A stretch of DNA of 50,807 nucleotides from a virus: positions 1 through 50,807 of the IMG/VR virus record IMGVR_UViG_3300028592_000019. One strand, 5' to 3'. Shown piece by piece: positions 22,169 through 30,387 of the stretch. The translations under genes and the position numbers were made by a program. The notes beneath the pieces were generated by a model. The model had not been told where the DNA came from, ran no database searches, and saw nothing but the letters and a program-made list of their open reading frames with translations. Every line of letters begins with the position of its first letter. The first letter of the stretch is position 1.

Positions 22169-24081
22169 CACATGGTCCTATAGTCAGAGCCCGCACGCTG
22201 TTCTTGATACTTAGCAACGGCAGCCGGCGCTGTTTTGTTGGCTTGTGCTACTGCCACCTGAGTACCTGCCGCTGCGGCCGTCTGCGCCTCTTGGCGCGAG
22301 ACCGACTTCACGTATGCCTGCAGCTTGCCCTCATCATCGATCGAGACGCCGACGTTGACATGCATGGAGCCGCCGCCATTGCTGTTCGCTGCAACGCCGA
22401 GCTTCCCATCTGCACCGCGCCGCAGTGGCATGATGGCCTCCGGCCCCGCCTCTCCCATGAGCCCTGCCCCATTGGCCATCGGGAACAGCGTGGGACTGTT
22501 GACGATGCCGCCGCGGGCGAAAGGCTGGACATGACCGCCGCTGAACACGCCGCCGTCTGCAAAGCCAAAGAGCGAGCCTATCATTCCGAAGATACCGCCG
22601 AGCCCGCCCCCGCCACTTCCGCCCATGGAAAAGAGGGCGTCAACCAGGTTGGTCTCGATCTTGTCGATGATCTTGTCCAAGACGCTCATCCCGGCCTGGC
22701 CGAATGCCTCCCAAAAAGAAGCTCCGTCGCTTAATCCCTGCCGGAGATCGGACAGGAACCCCTTGGTGAGGTCCTTGCCAAACTCGAAAGATTCTTTGGC
22801 CTTACGTGCAGCCTCTTCTGCAACGGCCATGGCCTGAGCGAGGGCACCGAGTTCTTCGGTCTGCTGCGGAGTAAGCTTGATATTGTCGTTGGCTGCCTGG
22901 TTGAGCAATTCCTGCTCGTGACGCAGCCGGCCCATCTCGACGGCGGTCATGCCGATCATCTCGATCTCAAGCTCGGATTGATCGATGCGCTGTTGCGCGC
23001 TGCGAACAATGTCTTGATACGCCTCTGCCTGCTTCTGTGCGGCACTGGCTGCCCTCTTCAGCGCATCTTCGTCCGGTGCCGACGCGTTCTTCTGCGCCTG
23101 GCTGGAGACCGCACCAAAGAACTCACCCATGAAGTCACGCTCTTGGAGCGCGCCAACTGTACGGGCATAGGCGCCCCAGCTTTTGTTGTAGTCCTCCATG
23201 GCTGCAGTGCCGCCAAATTCGATCTTGCCAAAGCTCACCGGACCCAGCGCACTGATGACCTCTTGGCCTGCCATCTGGTTGATACCGCCGATCAGCGAAT
23301 TGATGTTTCCGATGACCGAGTTGATGCCGTTGGCAATGGCATCTGCGAAACCTTGCGCAGCGGCCTGCCCCGCGATGATGAAAGCGGCCGGCACTGTGCT
23401 GATGCTGGTCTTGATGTACTCGATCGATCCGACGATGTTTCGGATCATCGCGTTGCCTGCGTCCTTGGTGGCGCCCACGACCCAATCCCAAGCATCAGAG
23501 AACCAACCGCCGATCATGTCAGTGGCAGGCTTGATGAACTGGTAAATTCCGCCCGCGATCACCTGGAAGGTAGCCAGGGCTACGTCCCCGAAGCCAACAG
23601 TCACCTTGGACGTCTCATTGATTTCGTGGGTCATGCCGGCGAAGGCCAAAGACACGGCACCGACGACGGCAGCAACTGGCCAAAACGTCGTCACTAGGCT
23701 CTTGCCGATACCAACCAGGCTATCGATGGCTGGTTTTAGCCCGAACTGCAGCATCTGCGGCACCTGCTGCACTGCGACGATCAGCGGCGACATTCCGGAC
23801 GCTAGCGAGACGCCGATATCGTTGAGCTGATAGATCATATTGGTGCGCACCTGCGTACCCATGCGCATGGCAGCGTTGTTGGCCTGAATAGCGGCAGTAT
23901 GCGCGGCCGTGGCTGCAGTGGCGGCCTTCTGACCGACCGCCTCAACCTGCGAAGCGCCTGCAAGCTGCCGGGCAGCAGCAGAGGCCTGTCCCGCGGCGCC
24001 GGTAAGCTGGTGCAACGAGACCGTGCCCTTTTCGACCTGAGACGAATCCACTGCGAGGCCAAGACGTGCGACGTCGACCAT
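22168..24081 (-). CDS. Tail tape measure protein
   Basis: A 637-aa protein: Ala-rich helical N-terminal part, hydrophobic middle segments (about 100-165), coiled-coil-like region (about 340-430), and a C-terminal Gly-Gly/Ala-rich part with Phe-Ala-Asp-Gly-Gly, Phe-Ala-Arg-Gly-Gly-Ile-Val and Gly-Glu-Ala-Gly-Pro-Glu-Ala-Ile-Met-Pro-Leu, hallmark repeats of tape measure ends. At about 0.15 nm per residue the tail would be near 95 nm. It follows the frameshifted chaperone gene, as expected. Confidence 0.93.
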   Translation of the reverse strand: MVDVARLGLAVDSSQVEKGTVSLHQLTGAAGQASAAARQLAGASQVEAVGQKAATAATAAHTAAIQANNAAMRMGTQVRTNMIYQLNDIGVSLASGMSPLIVAVQQVPQMLQFGLKPAIDSLVGIGKSLVTTFWPVAAVVGAVSLAFAGMTHEINETSKVTVGFGDVALATFQVIAGGIYQFIKPATDMIGGWFSDAWDWVVGATKDAGNAMIRNIVGSIEYIKTSISTVPAAFIIAGQAAAQGFADAIANGINSVIGNINSLIGGINQMAGQEVISALGPVSFGKIEFGGTAAMEDYNKSWGAYARTVGALQERDFMGEFFGAVSSQAQKNASAPDEDALKRAASAAQKQAEAYQDIVRSAQQRIDQSELEIEMIGMTAVEMGRLRHEQELLNQAANDNIKLTPQQTEELGALAQAMAVAEEAARKAKESFEFGKDLTKGFLSDLRQGLSDGASFWEAFGQAGMSVLDKIIDKIETNLVDALFSMGGSGGGGLGGIFGMIGSLFGFADGGVFSGGHVQPFARGGIVNSPTLFPMANGAGLMGEAGPEAIMPLRRGADGKLGVAANSNGGGSMHVNVGVSIDDEGKLQAYVKSVSRQEAQTAAAAGTQVAVAQANKTAPAAVAKYQEQRAGSDYRTM

Positions 24082-24093
24082 GTCGTGACCTCA

Positions 24094-24824
24094 CTAGAAG
24101 ATTGCGTCGAAGAGCTCCGGCGTCATTGGCCGCTCGGAGTGGGTGTGCGGAGATTGGTTGGCGGCTTGTTCGCGGCCTGCCAATTCACGGCAGGAGGAAA
24201 GGTATGCGACGTCCATGGCGCGCAGTACTCGCCATTCCATCGCCCGTGGCTCAGAGTTGGTCAAGGAAGCCCATTCGGCCATTTCCCGCCACGACAGCGC
24301 CTGCGGGCCGGAAAAGCCTTCCTGGCGCCCCTGAGAGAGCTCGACGAACCAGTACCAGAGGTATTCCTGGCCCCAAGGGAGTTCAGGCTGGAAGCTTGGG
24401 GCAAGGATCGCCGCTCGCACCAGCCCGGTGAACTCTTCCGTCAGGTCCTGGTAAAATTTGCGATGTTGCGCGCAGCCCCCACCACTTGGGCATAGAGCCA
24501 AGTTTCCTTGGTGAGGATTGCCTTCACGGTCGCCACGTCGCTGTCCGGCTTCTTTCCGTCGTAGGTGTTGTCGCCCCAGTCCCACGAGGCGACGTAGGAC
24601 ACTGCCTGCTCGACTTCATTCTGCTCGACGCGCTCGGCATCGATCAGCTTGCGGCGCTGCTGGCGCTCAAGCATCCCATCAGTCTGCCGGCGGACAACAG
24701 CCATGGAGGCGTCCGACCCGGCCGAACGAACCATGATCTTGATACCCATCGACTTGCCAGTGGCAGGGTGCTCGACATCGAGCTCGAAAAGCTGCTCGGT
24801 CGATACGAGACCTGAAATTTCCAT
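24094..24824 (-). CDS. Tail assembly chaperone, -1 frameshift product (GT-like)
   Basis: Ribosomes that slip at the A-AAT-TTT heptamer (24459-24453) pass from the frame of the 24824-24441 gene into the -1 frame, which runs open to 24094. The product is 243 aa: 124 from the first frame plus 119. The second part is rich in Trp (Leu-Trp-Tyr-Trp-Phe-Val-Glu, Met-Glu-Trp-Arg) as in many T regions. It lies between the major tail protein and the tape measure gene, exactly the lambda G-GT position. Confidence 0.9.
24441..24824 (-). CDS. Tail assembly chaperone (G-like)
   Basis: ATG 24824 gives 127 aa and starts four bases below the previous stop. It has Phe-Glu-Leu-Asp-Val-Glu-His-Pro-Ala-Thr-Gly near residue 10, then helices to Asn-Ile-Ala-Asn-Phe-Thr-Arg-Thr at the end. 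The longer open frame from 24866 begins with an Arg run and overlaps the upstream gene, so it is not preferred. It would coat the tape measure before tube growth. Confidence 0.88.
   Translation of the reverse strand: MEISGLVSTEQLFELDVEHPATGKSMGIKIMVRSAGSDASMAVVRRQTDGMLERQQRRKLIDAERVEQNEVEQAVSYVASWDWGDNTYDGKKPDSDVATVKAILTKETWLYAQVVGAARNIANFTRT
24453..24459 (-). other. -1 programmed frameshift slippery site (A AAT TTT)
   Basis: In the zero frame the codons read GCA AAT TTT ACC. The heptamer A-AAT-TTT fits the X-XXY-YYZ rule; both tRNAs can re-pair after a one-base back-slip, giving Asn-Phe then Tyr-Gln-Asp. The zero frame ends only nine bases later in coding terms. Confidence 0.88.
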
Positions 24825-24828
24825 GCCG

Positions 24829-25011
24829 TCAGTCCTTCGCCTTCGGCGCCGGCTTGGCCGGTTCACCCGTCACTTCGAAGCCGAGGCCTTCAAAGGCTTT
24901 CGCCTCATCCTTGGTCAGCGGCACGTCAATGGACGCGCCAGGCATCAGCGGAATGTCGACGCCATCGCGTGACAGCTTGCGGGCATCCTGCCCCACGTTT
25001 TTGATCTGCAT
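24829..25011 (-). CDS. Small protein after the major tail gene
   Basis: A 60-aa protein; it starts Met-Gln-Ile-Lys-Asn-Val-Gly and ends in a Pro/Ala/Lys tail. The middle (Gly-Ala-Ser-Ile-Asp-Val-Pro-Leu-Thr-Lys-Asp-Glu-Ala) resembles short structural proteins that occur beside tail tube or capsid genes. Function unknown. Confidence 0.72.
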   Translation of the reverse strand: MQIKNVGQDARKLSRDGVDIPLMPGASIDVPLTKDEAKAFEGLGFEVTGEPAKPAPKAKD

Positions 25012-25020
25012 GATGGCTCC

Positions 25021-25749
25021 TTATCCGAGCGGCGCAACGCGCACGGTGTTGGTGTTGACTTCCACCGTCGCCTGAAGCTGACGGACGTTGTTGGGCCCGC
25101 CGAACGCCTCGGTGGCGCCAGTGACAAGTCCAACGAAGTAGCGCTTGGACGGCACAGGCTGGGTCGTGGCGGTTTGAACGCCGGAGCCGACGGAAGATGT
25201 GTTGACGACCGTGCCGCCCGGAGTGGCGGAGACCGTAAACGTGTTCACGTCGAGCACTGTCTTGACGTAATAGGTCGTACCAGCGGTGAGGCCAGTGGGC
25301 AGCGCGCCAGTGGTCGAGAACACAACCGGCGTGTTGGCAACAAGGCCATGGCCTGTCCAAGTGACGACGCCTGGCGAGGCATTCGAAATCGTCACGGTCG
25401 CCGACTTAGGCACCGGAGGATCATTCAGGTCGACGCGGAACGGGTAGTTGTAGACGGTCTTTTCGGCCGCCAGCAACGCGATTTGGCCGGGATCGTTGAT
25501 TGCGACGGCGAAGTTGTCCTGGCGCGAAGGCGCGTTGCGAGTGCCCTTCTGCTTCATGTCACGGCCGCGATCAATCAGCGGCGTGGTGATCAGCGCGGCA
25601 GCATCGCCCAGCGCGCCGGCTTCCATGTAGTTCTTGACCTCAGTCCAGACGACCGAGGCGAAGTCGGCTTCCGTGACATCAACGTCCGGCAGTTCCATGG
25701 CAGGGCCGATAAAGAACTTGCTCCCGGCAACGGGATAGAGCGTGGCCAT
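25021..25749 (-). CDS. Major tail tube protein with inserted Ig-like domain
   Basis: A 242-aa protein. Residues 1-115 and 195-242 look like one tube fold (Ser-Lys-Phe-Phe-Ile-Gly-Pro, Arg-Gly-Arg-Asp-Met-Lys-Gln-Lys-Gly, Tyr-Phe-Val-Gly-Leu-Val-Thr). Between them, about 116-195, is a Thr/Val/Gly-rich beta module with Gly-His-Gly-Leu and Tyr-Tyr-Val-Lys, typical of surface Ig-like or adhesion inserts. The insert would project from the tail shaft. Confidence 0.88.
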   Translation of the reverse strand: MATLYPVAGSKFFIGPAMELPDVDVTEADFASVVWTEVKNYMEAGALGDAAALITTPLIDRGRDMKQKGTRNAPSRQDNFAVAINDPGQIALLAAEKTVYNYPFRVDLNDPPVPKSATVTISNASPGVVTWTGHGLVANTPVVFSTTGALPTGLTAGTTYYVKTVLDVNTFTVSATPGGTVVNTSSVGSGVQTATTQPVPSKRYFVGLVTGATEAFGGPNNVRQLQATVEVNTNTVRVAPLG

Positions 25750-25804
25750 GCGGCCCTCCTATGTCGTGATGGCCTTGCCGAAGGGCCAGAAACGGCAGGA
25801 GCGC

Positions 25805-26230
25805 TTAAGCCCAGCACTCAAAGGGGATCATGACGGGCACGAGGACGCCAGGCGGCGTGGACTCGACCAGCATGGATGCCGGCTCGGCATCGGCGGTGAT
25901 GCGAATGGATAGACCGAGCGCGTGATAAAGTCTCAGGTCCGCAGGGAAGTGAGCAGCAACCGCACCGGCGATGTCGTCAATCCGCGTGCCCTGGTTGAGC
26001 CCGTCCCGCACGTTGACCTGTAGGAAGCCGAGGCGCTGATGCGGACCATCGGTGTCGATCAGCACTCGGTTGACCGCATTGGGCACATACCGGGCTTCGA
26101 GGTATCGATTACCGGCCGGCGCCGTGAAGTTGAGGTTAGGCCACGAGACCGGATGGGCTGGAGCCAGTACCAGCGTGGCCAGACGGGCGAACAGGGCTTC
26201 CTTAATCGCCCCTTCCACGGTTGTGGCCAT
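25805..26230 (-). CDS. Tail terminator-like protein (DUF4128 type)
   Basis: ATG 26230 gives 141 aa. N-terminal helix Ile-Lys-Glu-Ala-Leu-Phe-Ala-Arg-Leu-Ala, then Pro-Val-Ser-Trp-Pro-Asn, Tyr-Leu-Glu-Ala-Arg-Tyr and Gly-Phe-Leu-Gln-Val-Asn-Val, the pattern of the DUF4128/tail terminator family. It lies just before the tail tube gene, where the terminator is usually found. Confidence 0.82.
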   Translation of the reverse strand: MATTVEGAIKEALFARLATLVLAPAHPVSWPNLNFTAPAGNRYLEARYVPNAVNRVLIDTDGPHQRLGFLQVNVRDGLNQGTRIDDIAGAVAAHFPADLRLYHALGLSIRITADAEPASMLVESTPPGVLVPVMIPFECWA

Positions 26231-26249
26231 GCTGATACCTTCCCGGCCC

Positions 26250-26465
26250 ATGGCCGACGATAAACCGCTCAACGACAATCAGGTCCACGACCGCCTTCAC
26301 GCGGCCATGGAAGCCCTTGGCAATGCCGATGGCGAAACCGTTCATGGCGACACGGCGCTGAAGTCTGCGCGCCGTTCGCTGATGTTGCTGCAATTGGCAG
26401 TGGTGACCGCTCAGGCCAAAGGCGATGCGGTAAACGACAATCTCAAAGGCCCAGTCGAGCCCTAA
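26250..26465 (+). CDS. Antisense small protein set between tail genes
   Basis: A 71-aa ORF on the plus strand that fills the 212-bp gap between two minus-strand genes and overlaps the gp10-like gene end by 23 bases. The protein is hydrophilic and helical with two Asn-Asp-Asn tripeptides, and its composition is like a real protein, whereas the minus strand of the gap has no convincing gene. No clear ribosome site. Unknown function; possibly a moron or a regulator of the late operon. Confidence 0.55.
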   Translation: MADDKPLNDNQVHDRLHAAMEALGNADGETVHGDTALKSARRSLMLLQLAVVTAQAKGDAVNDNLKGPVEP

Positions 26466-26859
26466 CCTCGGCCGCCTTCGTGGCGACAATGCTTTCCCAG
26501 CGCTGCGCTACCATCGAGACCCAAGGCCTGCCGGGACGACCATTCGCACCATAATGGACATAGGCGGCATAGTTGGCCGTGTAGCCGAGATAGAGCACGT
26601 CGCCCGCCTCGGTGCCGGCAATCACCAGCACGATCTCTGCCAATCCGTCAGTACCGGGACCACCCGGGTTCTCCCGTGTCAGCGCCGGCATTGCTGTGGT
26701 CGATGCCATGAGGCTGTTGCGCAGAAAGCCGGTGTCGAACGGCACCAGCGAATTAAGCTCGGAAACAAGCTCTTGCGCCGCTTCCCGGAAGAGCACATCA
26801 AACGCGCCCTCGACCTTTCGTGCCCAGCCCTCAATGGTGGCGCTGAAGCTGTCAGTCAT
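26443..26859 (-). CDS. Neck/tail-completion protein, HK97 gp10-like
   Basis: A 138-aa protein. Pro-Phe-Asp-Thr-Gly-Phe-Leu-Arg-Asn-Ser at about 40-49 and a later Tyr-Ala-Ala-Tyr-Val-His-Tyr-Gly with Gly-Arg-Pro-Trp-Val are the signature of the HK97 gp10 family of head-tail joining proteins. Confidence 0.88.
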   Translation of the reverse strand: MTDSFSATIEGWARKVEGAFDVLFREAAQELVSELNSLVPFDTGFLRNSLMASTTAMPALTRENPGGPGTDGLAEIVLVIAGTEAGDVLYLGYTANYAAYVHYGANGRPGRPWVSMVAQRWESIVATKAAEVRARLGL

Positions 26860-27127
26860 CGCTGAAAGCGGCCTCGATCATTGCCGAATAAATGGCGCCG
26901 ATGCCAACCAATGTCGGCGTCTCCTCGGTTTGTCCATAGTGCTGATTATGGACATCCCAAGCAAATGAAACCATCCTCTCGGAGGGCTCCCGCATCGCCA
27001 TGATGGCGGCGCGAGCCTGCGCTATGTATGCGTCCGAACTTCTCTCCCAGCGATATTCATCGACTTCACCGTTGGGATATTCTTGCTCAAAGATTGCGCG
27101 AGCAACGCGTTCAATCATTTCGTTCAT
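26852..27127 (-). CDS. Hypothetical protein
   Basis: A 91-aa protein that starts Met-Asn-Glu-Met-Ile-Glu-Arg-Val-Ala-Arg-Ala-Ile, overlapping the gp10-like start by eight bases. This N-terminal helix recurs in small non-structural phage proteins, so it may be cargo rather than a virion part. Confidence 0.72.
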   Translation of the reverse strand: MNEMIERVARAIFEQEYPNGEVDEYRWERSSDAYIAQARAAIMAMREPSERMVSFAWDVHNQHYGQTEETPTLVGIGAIYSAMIEAAFSDD

Positions 27128-27136
27128 GCAAACACC

Positions 27137-28174
27137 CTACGCCGCGCGCCGCGCCAGCAACTGGCCGGTATAGTCGACCTTATACTCGACAGTGCAGCGA
27201 CAACCACTCGTCTCGCTGATCGGCGCCGACGGATCGCCGGGAAAGCGCAAAGTTGCGCCTGATTGGCTCTGGAATGAGCCGTAGAAGCCCACCTCGGCAT
27301 TGTTCAGAGCCCGATGGGTATGCCGCACCCGGTTGTCGCCTGCAGAGCGCCAGCGCTTCGTGATGAACATCGGATCCACCTTGCCGGAAAGGACCGCCTG
27401 TTTCATCGCATCGTCTCGCGACTTGCTCAGCGCAGTCATGGTTTCGGTGCGGCTCAGCATCTCGCCGCGGAGAGCCAGAAGCCGGTCGGCATAGCGCCCG
27501 ACCATCCGGTCAACCGTAGCCCGATCGAGCCCCCTGCCCTCAGCAATGGCCTTGCGAACGGCGGCATCAAATCTGCGGTCTCGGCGCTCCCTCGTCAGAT
27601 AGTTCCGAAGGGCTGCAGGATCGCCGGAAGTAAGCTCCTGACGGGCGGAAGCGACAAACCGCTCCTGCGGTGCAGTCAGGCCAATAACGCCGCCTGTACG
27701 GCTCCCTGTGGCGCGGTTGACCCTGCCCACGATATCCAGAGCCGTGGCGCGGGGATTGTTACCTTGGGCAAGCCCTTCAGTCAGCGCCGTGCGGATGGCT
27801 TCGCGCTGGTCGTCCACGATGCGCGTCACAAGCTGGGCGCTGTGGTCCCGAAGCCATGCCTCGGCCTCCGGATTGCGAACCCCGAAGCGGAAGGCAATGC
27901 GGCTGCCATTCGGATCGCGCAGAACCATCGAGCCCGCCATGTCGATGCCGCCAGCATTGTAGGCATCGCCGATGGCTAGTTCGAGCCGACCGAAGGCTTC
28001 GGCCTCGATCTGAAGCACGTCGATCGCACCAGCAATGTCGCCTCGCTCCAAGCGCTCCACCAGCCGCTTCAGCACGACCTGGTCTTTGATCTCGTTGATG
28101 GCGGCGAGGAAGGCGTCGCGGATCAGAGGCTCGTATTTGTCGAGAAGCTGTTCCAGCGCAGAACGGTTTGACAT
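27137..28174 (-). CDS. Head morphogenesis protein (Mu F-like minor capsid)
   Basis: ATG 28174 gives 345 aa. The C-terminal 120 residues carry Leu-Ser-Arg-Thr-Glu-Thr, Lys-Arg-Trp-Arg-Ser-Ala-Gly-Asp-Asn-Arg-Val-Arg-His-Thr-His and Cys-Arg-Cys-Thr-Val-Glu-Tyr, the conserved set of the SPP1 gp7/Mu F family. It usually follows the portal gene; here it is separated from it by the capsid genes. Confidence 0.88.
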   Translation of the reverse strand: MSNRSALEQLLDKYEPLIRDAFLAAINEIKDQVVLKRLVERLERGDIAGAIDVLQIEAEAFGRLELAIGDAYNAGGIDMAGSMVLRDPNGSRIAFRFGVRNPEAEAWLRDHSAQLVTRIVDDQREAIRTALTEGLAQGNNPRATALDIVGRVNRATGSRTGGVIGLTAPQERFVASARQELTSGDPAALRNYLTRERRDRRFDAAVRKAIAEGRGLDRATVDRMVGRYADRLLALRGEMLSRTETMTALSKSRDDAMKQAVLSGKVDPMFITKRWRSAGDNRVRHTHRALNNAEVGFYGSFQSQSGATLRFPGDPSAPISETSGCRCTVEYKVDYTGQLLARRAA

Positions 28175-28218
28175 TGACCCTCGAATCCTTCCCACATTGA
28201 GAGATGGGGGACATTTAG

Positions 28219-29007
28219 ATGCAGATTTTTTTAAGCCACACCGCCGCCGACAAGCCTGTAGTTGAGCCAATTGCTATTCGGTTGGCCGAGATATTTGGGC
28301 AGAGCAGCGTCTTCTACGACGCTTGGTCAATCCAGCCTGGGGACGGCATCATTGACAAGATGAATGAAGGGCTCGCATCGCCAGATTTCTTGTTTTTCTT
28401 CGTGTCGTCAGCCAGCCTCGCAAGCAAGATGGTCAACATAGAATGGCAGAACGCGCTTTACTCGTCCTCTAAGGGGAAGGTGAAGATTGTGCCGGTTAGG
28501 GTAGACGGGGCGTCGATGCCAGCCGTTCTGATGCAGAACGTCTGGATCGATTTATACGGGCAAGGCCTTGAAGTGGCGCTGCAGCAAATTGTGAGTGTCA
28601 TTCAGGGGATGAACACATTCACCCCGCAACACCTTGGGTTCTCGAACCTAACTTGGTCCCAGTCAGAGATCGATGCCAACACAGTTCTTATTGAGGTTAG
28701 GGCATCCCACCTTATGGAACCAAACCCAATGGTGATGATCCTCACGCCCAGTGGGCAATCTGACCTGAATTTTGTTCTGGCAGATCAAAGCCCGCACCGT
28801 GGCGGATTCAATCCAAGCGTCGGAAACTTAACTGACGGCACCCCGCTGAACGGTATTGCTGTTTGTCCGCTGGGCGGCGCGATCACGCCCAAACTCCCCC
28901 TACGAATACACGTCCTAAAGGTATCAGAACGACCGGTTGTGATAAGTGGCGTCTTCCACCAAGAGGGCACCAACGCATGGAAGCCCTTACCGCAGGTCAC
29001 TAAATAG
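28219..29007 (+). CDS. TIR-domain protein with unknown C-terminal domain (moron)
   Basis: A 262-aa protein on the strand opposite to all surrounding virion genes, with a GGGGGA ribosome site. Residues 1-95 are a TIR domain: Gln-Ile-Phe-Leu-Ser-His-Thr-Ala-Ala-Asp, then Val-Phe-Tyr-Asp, Pro-Gly-Asp, Ser-Pro-Asp-Phe-Leu-Phe-Phe-Phe-Val-Ser, and Asn-Ile-Glu-Trp-Gln-Asn-Ala with Glu75 as the expected NAD-cleaving residue. Residues 130-262 are beta-rich and not recognised. The gene is visibly richer in A+T than its neighbours. It diverges from the head gene with a 44-bp gap. Likely role: NAD depletion or signalling against other phages in the lysogen; this is inference. Confidence 0.85.
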   Translation: MQIFLSHTAADKPVVEPIAIRLAEIFGQSSVFYDAWSIQPGDGIIDKMNEGLASPDFLFFFVSSASLASKMVNIEWQNALYSSSKGKVKIVPVRVDGASMPAVLMQNVWIDLYGQGLEVALQQIVSVIQGMNTFTPQHLGFSNLTWSQSEIDANTVLIEVRASHLMEPNPMVMILTPSGQSDLNFVLADQSPHRGGFNPSVGNLTDGTPLNGIAVCPLGGAITPKLPLRIHVLKVSERPVVISGVFHQEGTNAWKPLPQVTK

Positions 29008-29419
29008 CCAAATCCAAATCGTAGAGCACCGCCACGCCAGCCGGAACCAACGGACGCACGGCCATGATCTGCTCCCATGCCAATGCGGCATCGGTCTCGG
29101 CATCGACATAGTCGAGCGCCTGGCCCAGGACGATCTTGTCGTCGTCGCTGGGCACCACACCGGCAGCGGCTGAAATGGTGATGGTCCGCTTGGTCATCCC
29201 GATCAGCGTGCCGTTGATGTCCCTCAGTTCCTTGTCGGACTGAAGGACGATGACCTTGTGATAGGTCGGCGTGCCGTTGGGCGGTTCCCATGGCTGTGGC
29301 GGCGGGCCGCTGGGATCCTTGCGGATCGTGGCGGACTGCTTGCCGGGCTCGTTGACATCCGCGATGGAAGCAAGCGCGCCCTCGACCTCGGCGGCGATGC
29401 TGGACCAGTCTTCTGCCAT
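29000..29419 (-). CDS. Head-tail joining region protein, unknown
   Basis: A 139-aa protein between connector genes. N-terminal helix, a Pro-rich loop at about 36-52, then beta strands. Convergent 8-bp overlap with the TIR gene. Position suggests a neck or completion protein; no family assigned. Confidence 0.72.
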   Translation of the reverse strand: MAEDWSSIAAEVEGALASIADVNEPGKQSATIRKDPSGPPPQPWEPPNGTPTYHKVIVLQSDKELRDINGTLIGMTKRTITISAAAGVVPSDDDKIVLGQALDYVDAETDAALAWEQIMAVRPLVPAGVAVLYDLDLAI

Positions 29420-29420
29420 C

Positions 29421-29900
29421 TCACACCACCAGAATGGCGGGGAAGCCGCCTACGGGCATCAAAAACGGCACCAATAGGCCTTCGACGGCAGAGAGCACCG
29501 GGATCATCGCCCCGGGAGCGCTGGCGTCGCCAATAACATCCCATTCGATCTTGTCGACCTTCGTCAGCACCTTCGTCGTGCCAGGCGTGTAGGTCACCGA
29601 TAGCGAGCCCGGCGCCTTTGCATCGGCCAGAGCTGCCACATAGCTCGCCTTGACCACGGCATCAGGGATCACATCATCGCCAATCGGCTGCCCATATGCG
29701 CAAGCCCCGGTCCGAGGCCACGCCCGCTCCTGAGAAAAGCCACCGGTGGGGATGCCGGAGAACCGAGCGCCATAGGTGCCGTCGATGTAGTTCGAGCCGC
29801 GCTCACGAAGTACCGCGATAGACGGCGGATTGTCGGGGAGAGCAAACCCATTTGCGGAGAGCCATCTATTGAAGCCGTCATCGGTGCCGTAGCCAGCCAT
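29421..29900 (-). CDS. Head completion protein (DnaT-like family)
   Basis: A 159-aa protein. Phe-Asn-x-Trp-Leu near residue 10, Gly-Ser-Asn-Tyr-Ile-Asp-Gly-Thr-Tyr near 36, Arg-Phe-Ser-Gly, Trp-Pro-Arg-Thr-Gly and Pro-Asp-Ala-Val-Val-Lys-Ala-Ser-Tyr match the phage family often labelled DnaT-like, which acts as a head-tail connector rather than in replication. Confidence 0.82.
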   Translation of the reverse strand: MAGYGTDDGFNRWLSANGFALPDNPPSIAVLRERGSNYIDGTYGARFSGIPTGGFSQERAWPRTGACAYGQPIGDDVIPDAVVKASYVAALADAKAPGSLSVTYTPGTTKVLTKVDKIEWDVIGDASAPGAMIPVLSAVEGLLVPFLMPVGGFPAILVV

Positions 29901-29917
29901 TGCCGTCTCCTACCCGA

Positions 29918-30361
29918 TCAGGCCGCCAGCTTGGCGTCGATCAGTTCCTTGAGCTTTTCGTCGGTGATGTCGGCCGGGAACTCGATGCCCAGTTCGGAAG
30001 CCTGCTTCTTGAGATCGTCAGACACAGACTTTTCGGCCAGCTTGGCGCGGATGGTGTCAGCATCCCACTTCGGAGAGGGGCCCTTGCCGAACGCAGCCTT
30101 ATATTCGGTGCGCAGGCCGGATAGCTCGGACGGTGCATTTGCCGTCGGCTTGGCTGGTGCAAGCGCCTTGGGCTTAGCTGCTGGCTTGGCAGACGGCGTA
30201 TCGTCCCATTCGGCATGAAGGAATGAGAGCGACTTGACGCGATCAACGTAATCGTCGGCCACGTCGAGAGTGTTTGTCGCCTTGGGCTCGATAAAGACCA
30301 GGCCGGTCACGGTATGCACACCCTGTAGGGCGCGGGAGTTATTGGTGATGCTCGCCTTCAT
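29918..30361 (-). CDS. Virion-region protein with C-terminal HeH/LEM-like segment
   Basis: A 147-aa protein beginning Met-Lys-Ala-Ser-Ile-Thr-Asn-Asn-Ser-Arg, with a beta part to about 50, an Ala/Pro/Lys linker, and a C-terminal helical pair with Asp-Ile-Thr-Asp-Glu-Lys-Leu-Lys-Glu-Leu-Ile. It follows the capsid gene after a terminator. Similar proteins occur directly after capsid genes in rhizobial phages. Confidence 0.75.
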   Translation of the reverse strand: MKASITNNSRALQGVHTVTGLVFIEPKATNTLDVADDYVDRVKSLSFLHAEWDDTPSAKPAAKPKALAPAKPTANAPSELSGLRTEYKAAFGKGPSPKWDADTIRAKLAEKSVSDDLKKQASELGIEFPADITDEKLKELIDAKLAA

Positions 30362-30387
30362 GGGGAGGCTCCTTTCAGGTCCAGATA

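Noticed and set aside
24094-24585. Independent gene starting at 24585 in the tail region
   Set aside because: Its first 40 codons overlap the G-like gene in a non-protein-like frame; it is better explained as the -1 frameshift extension.
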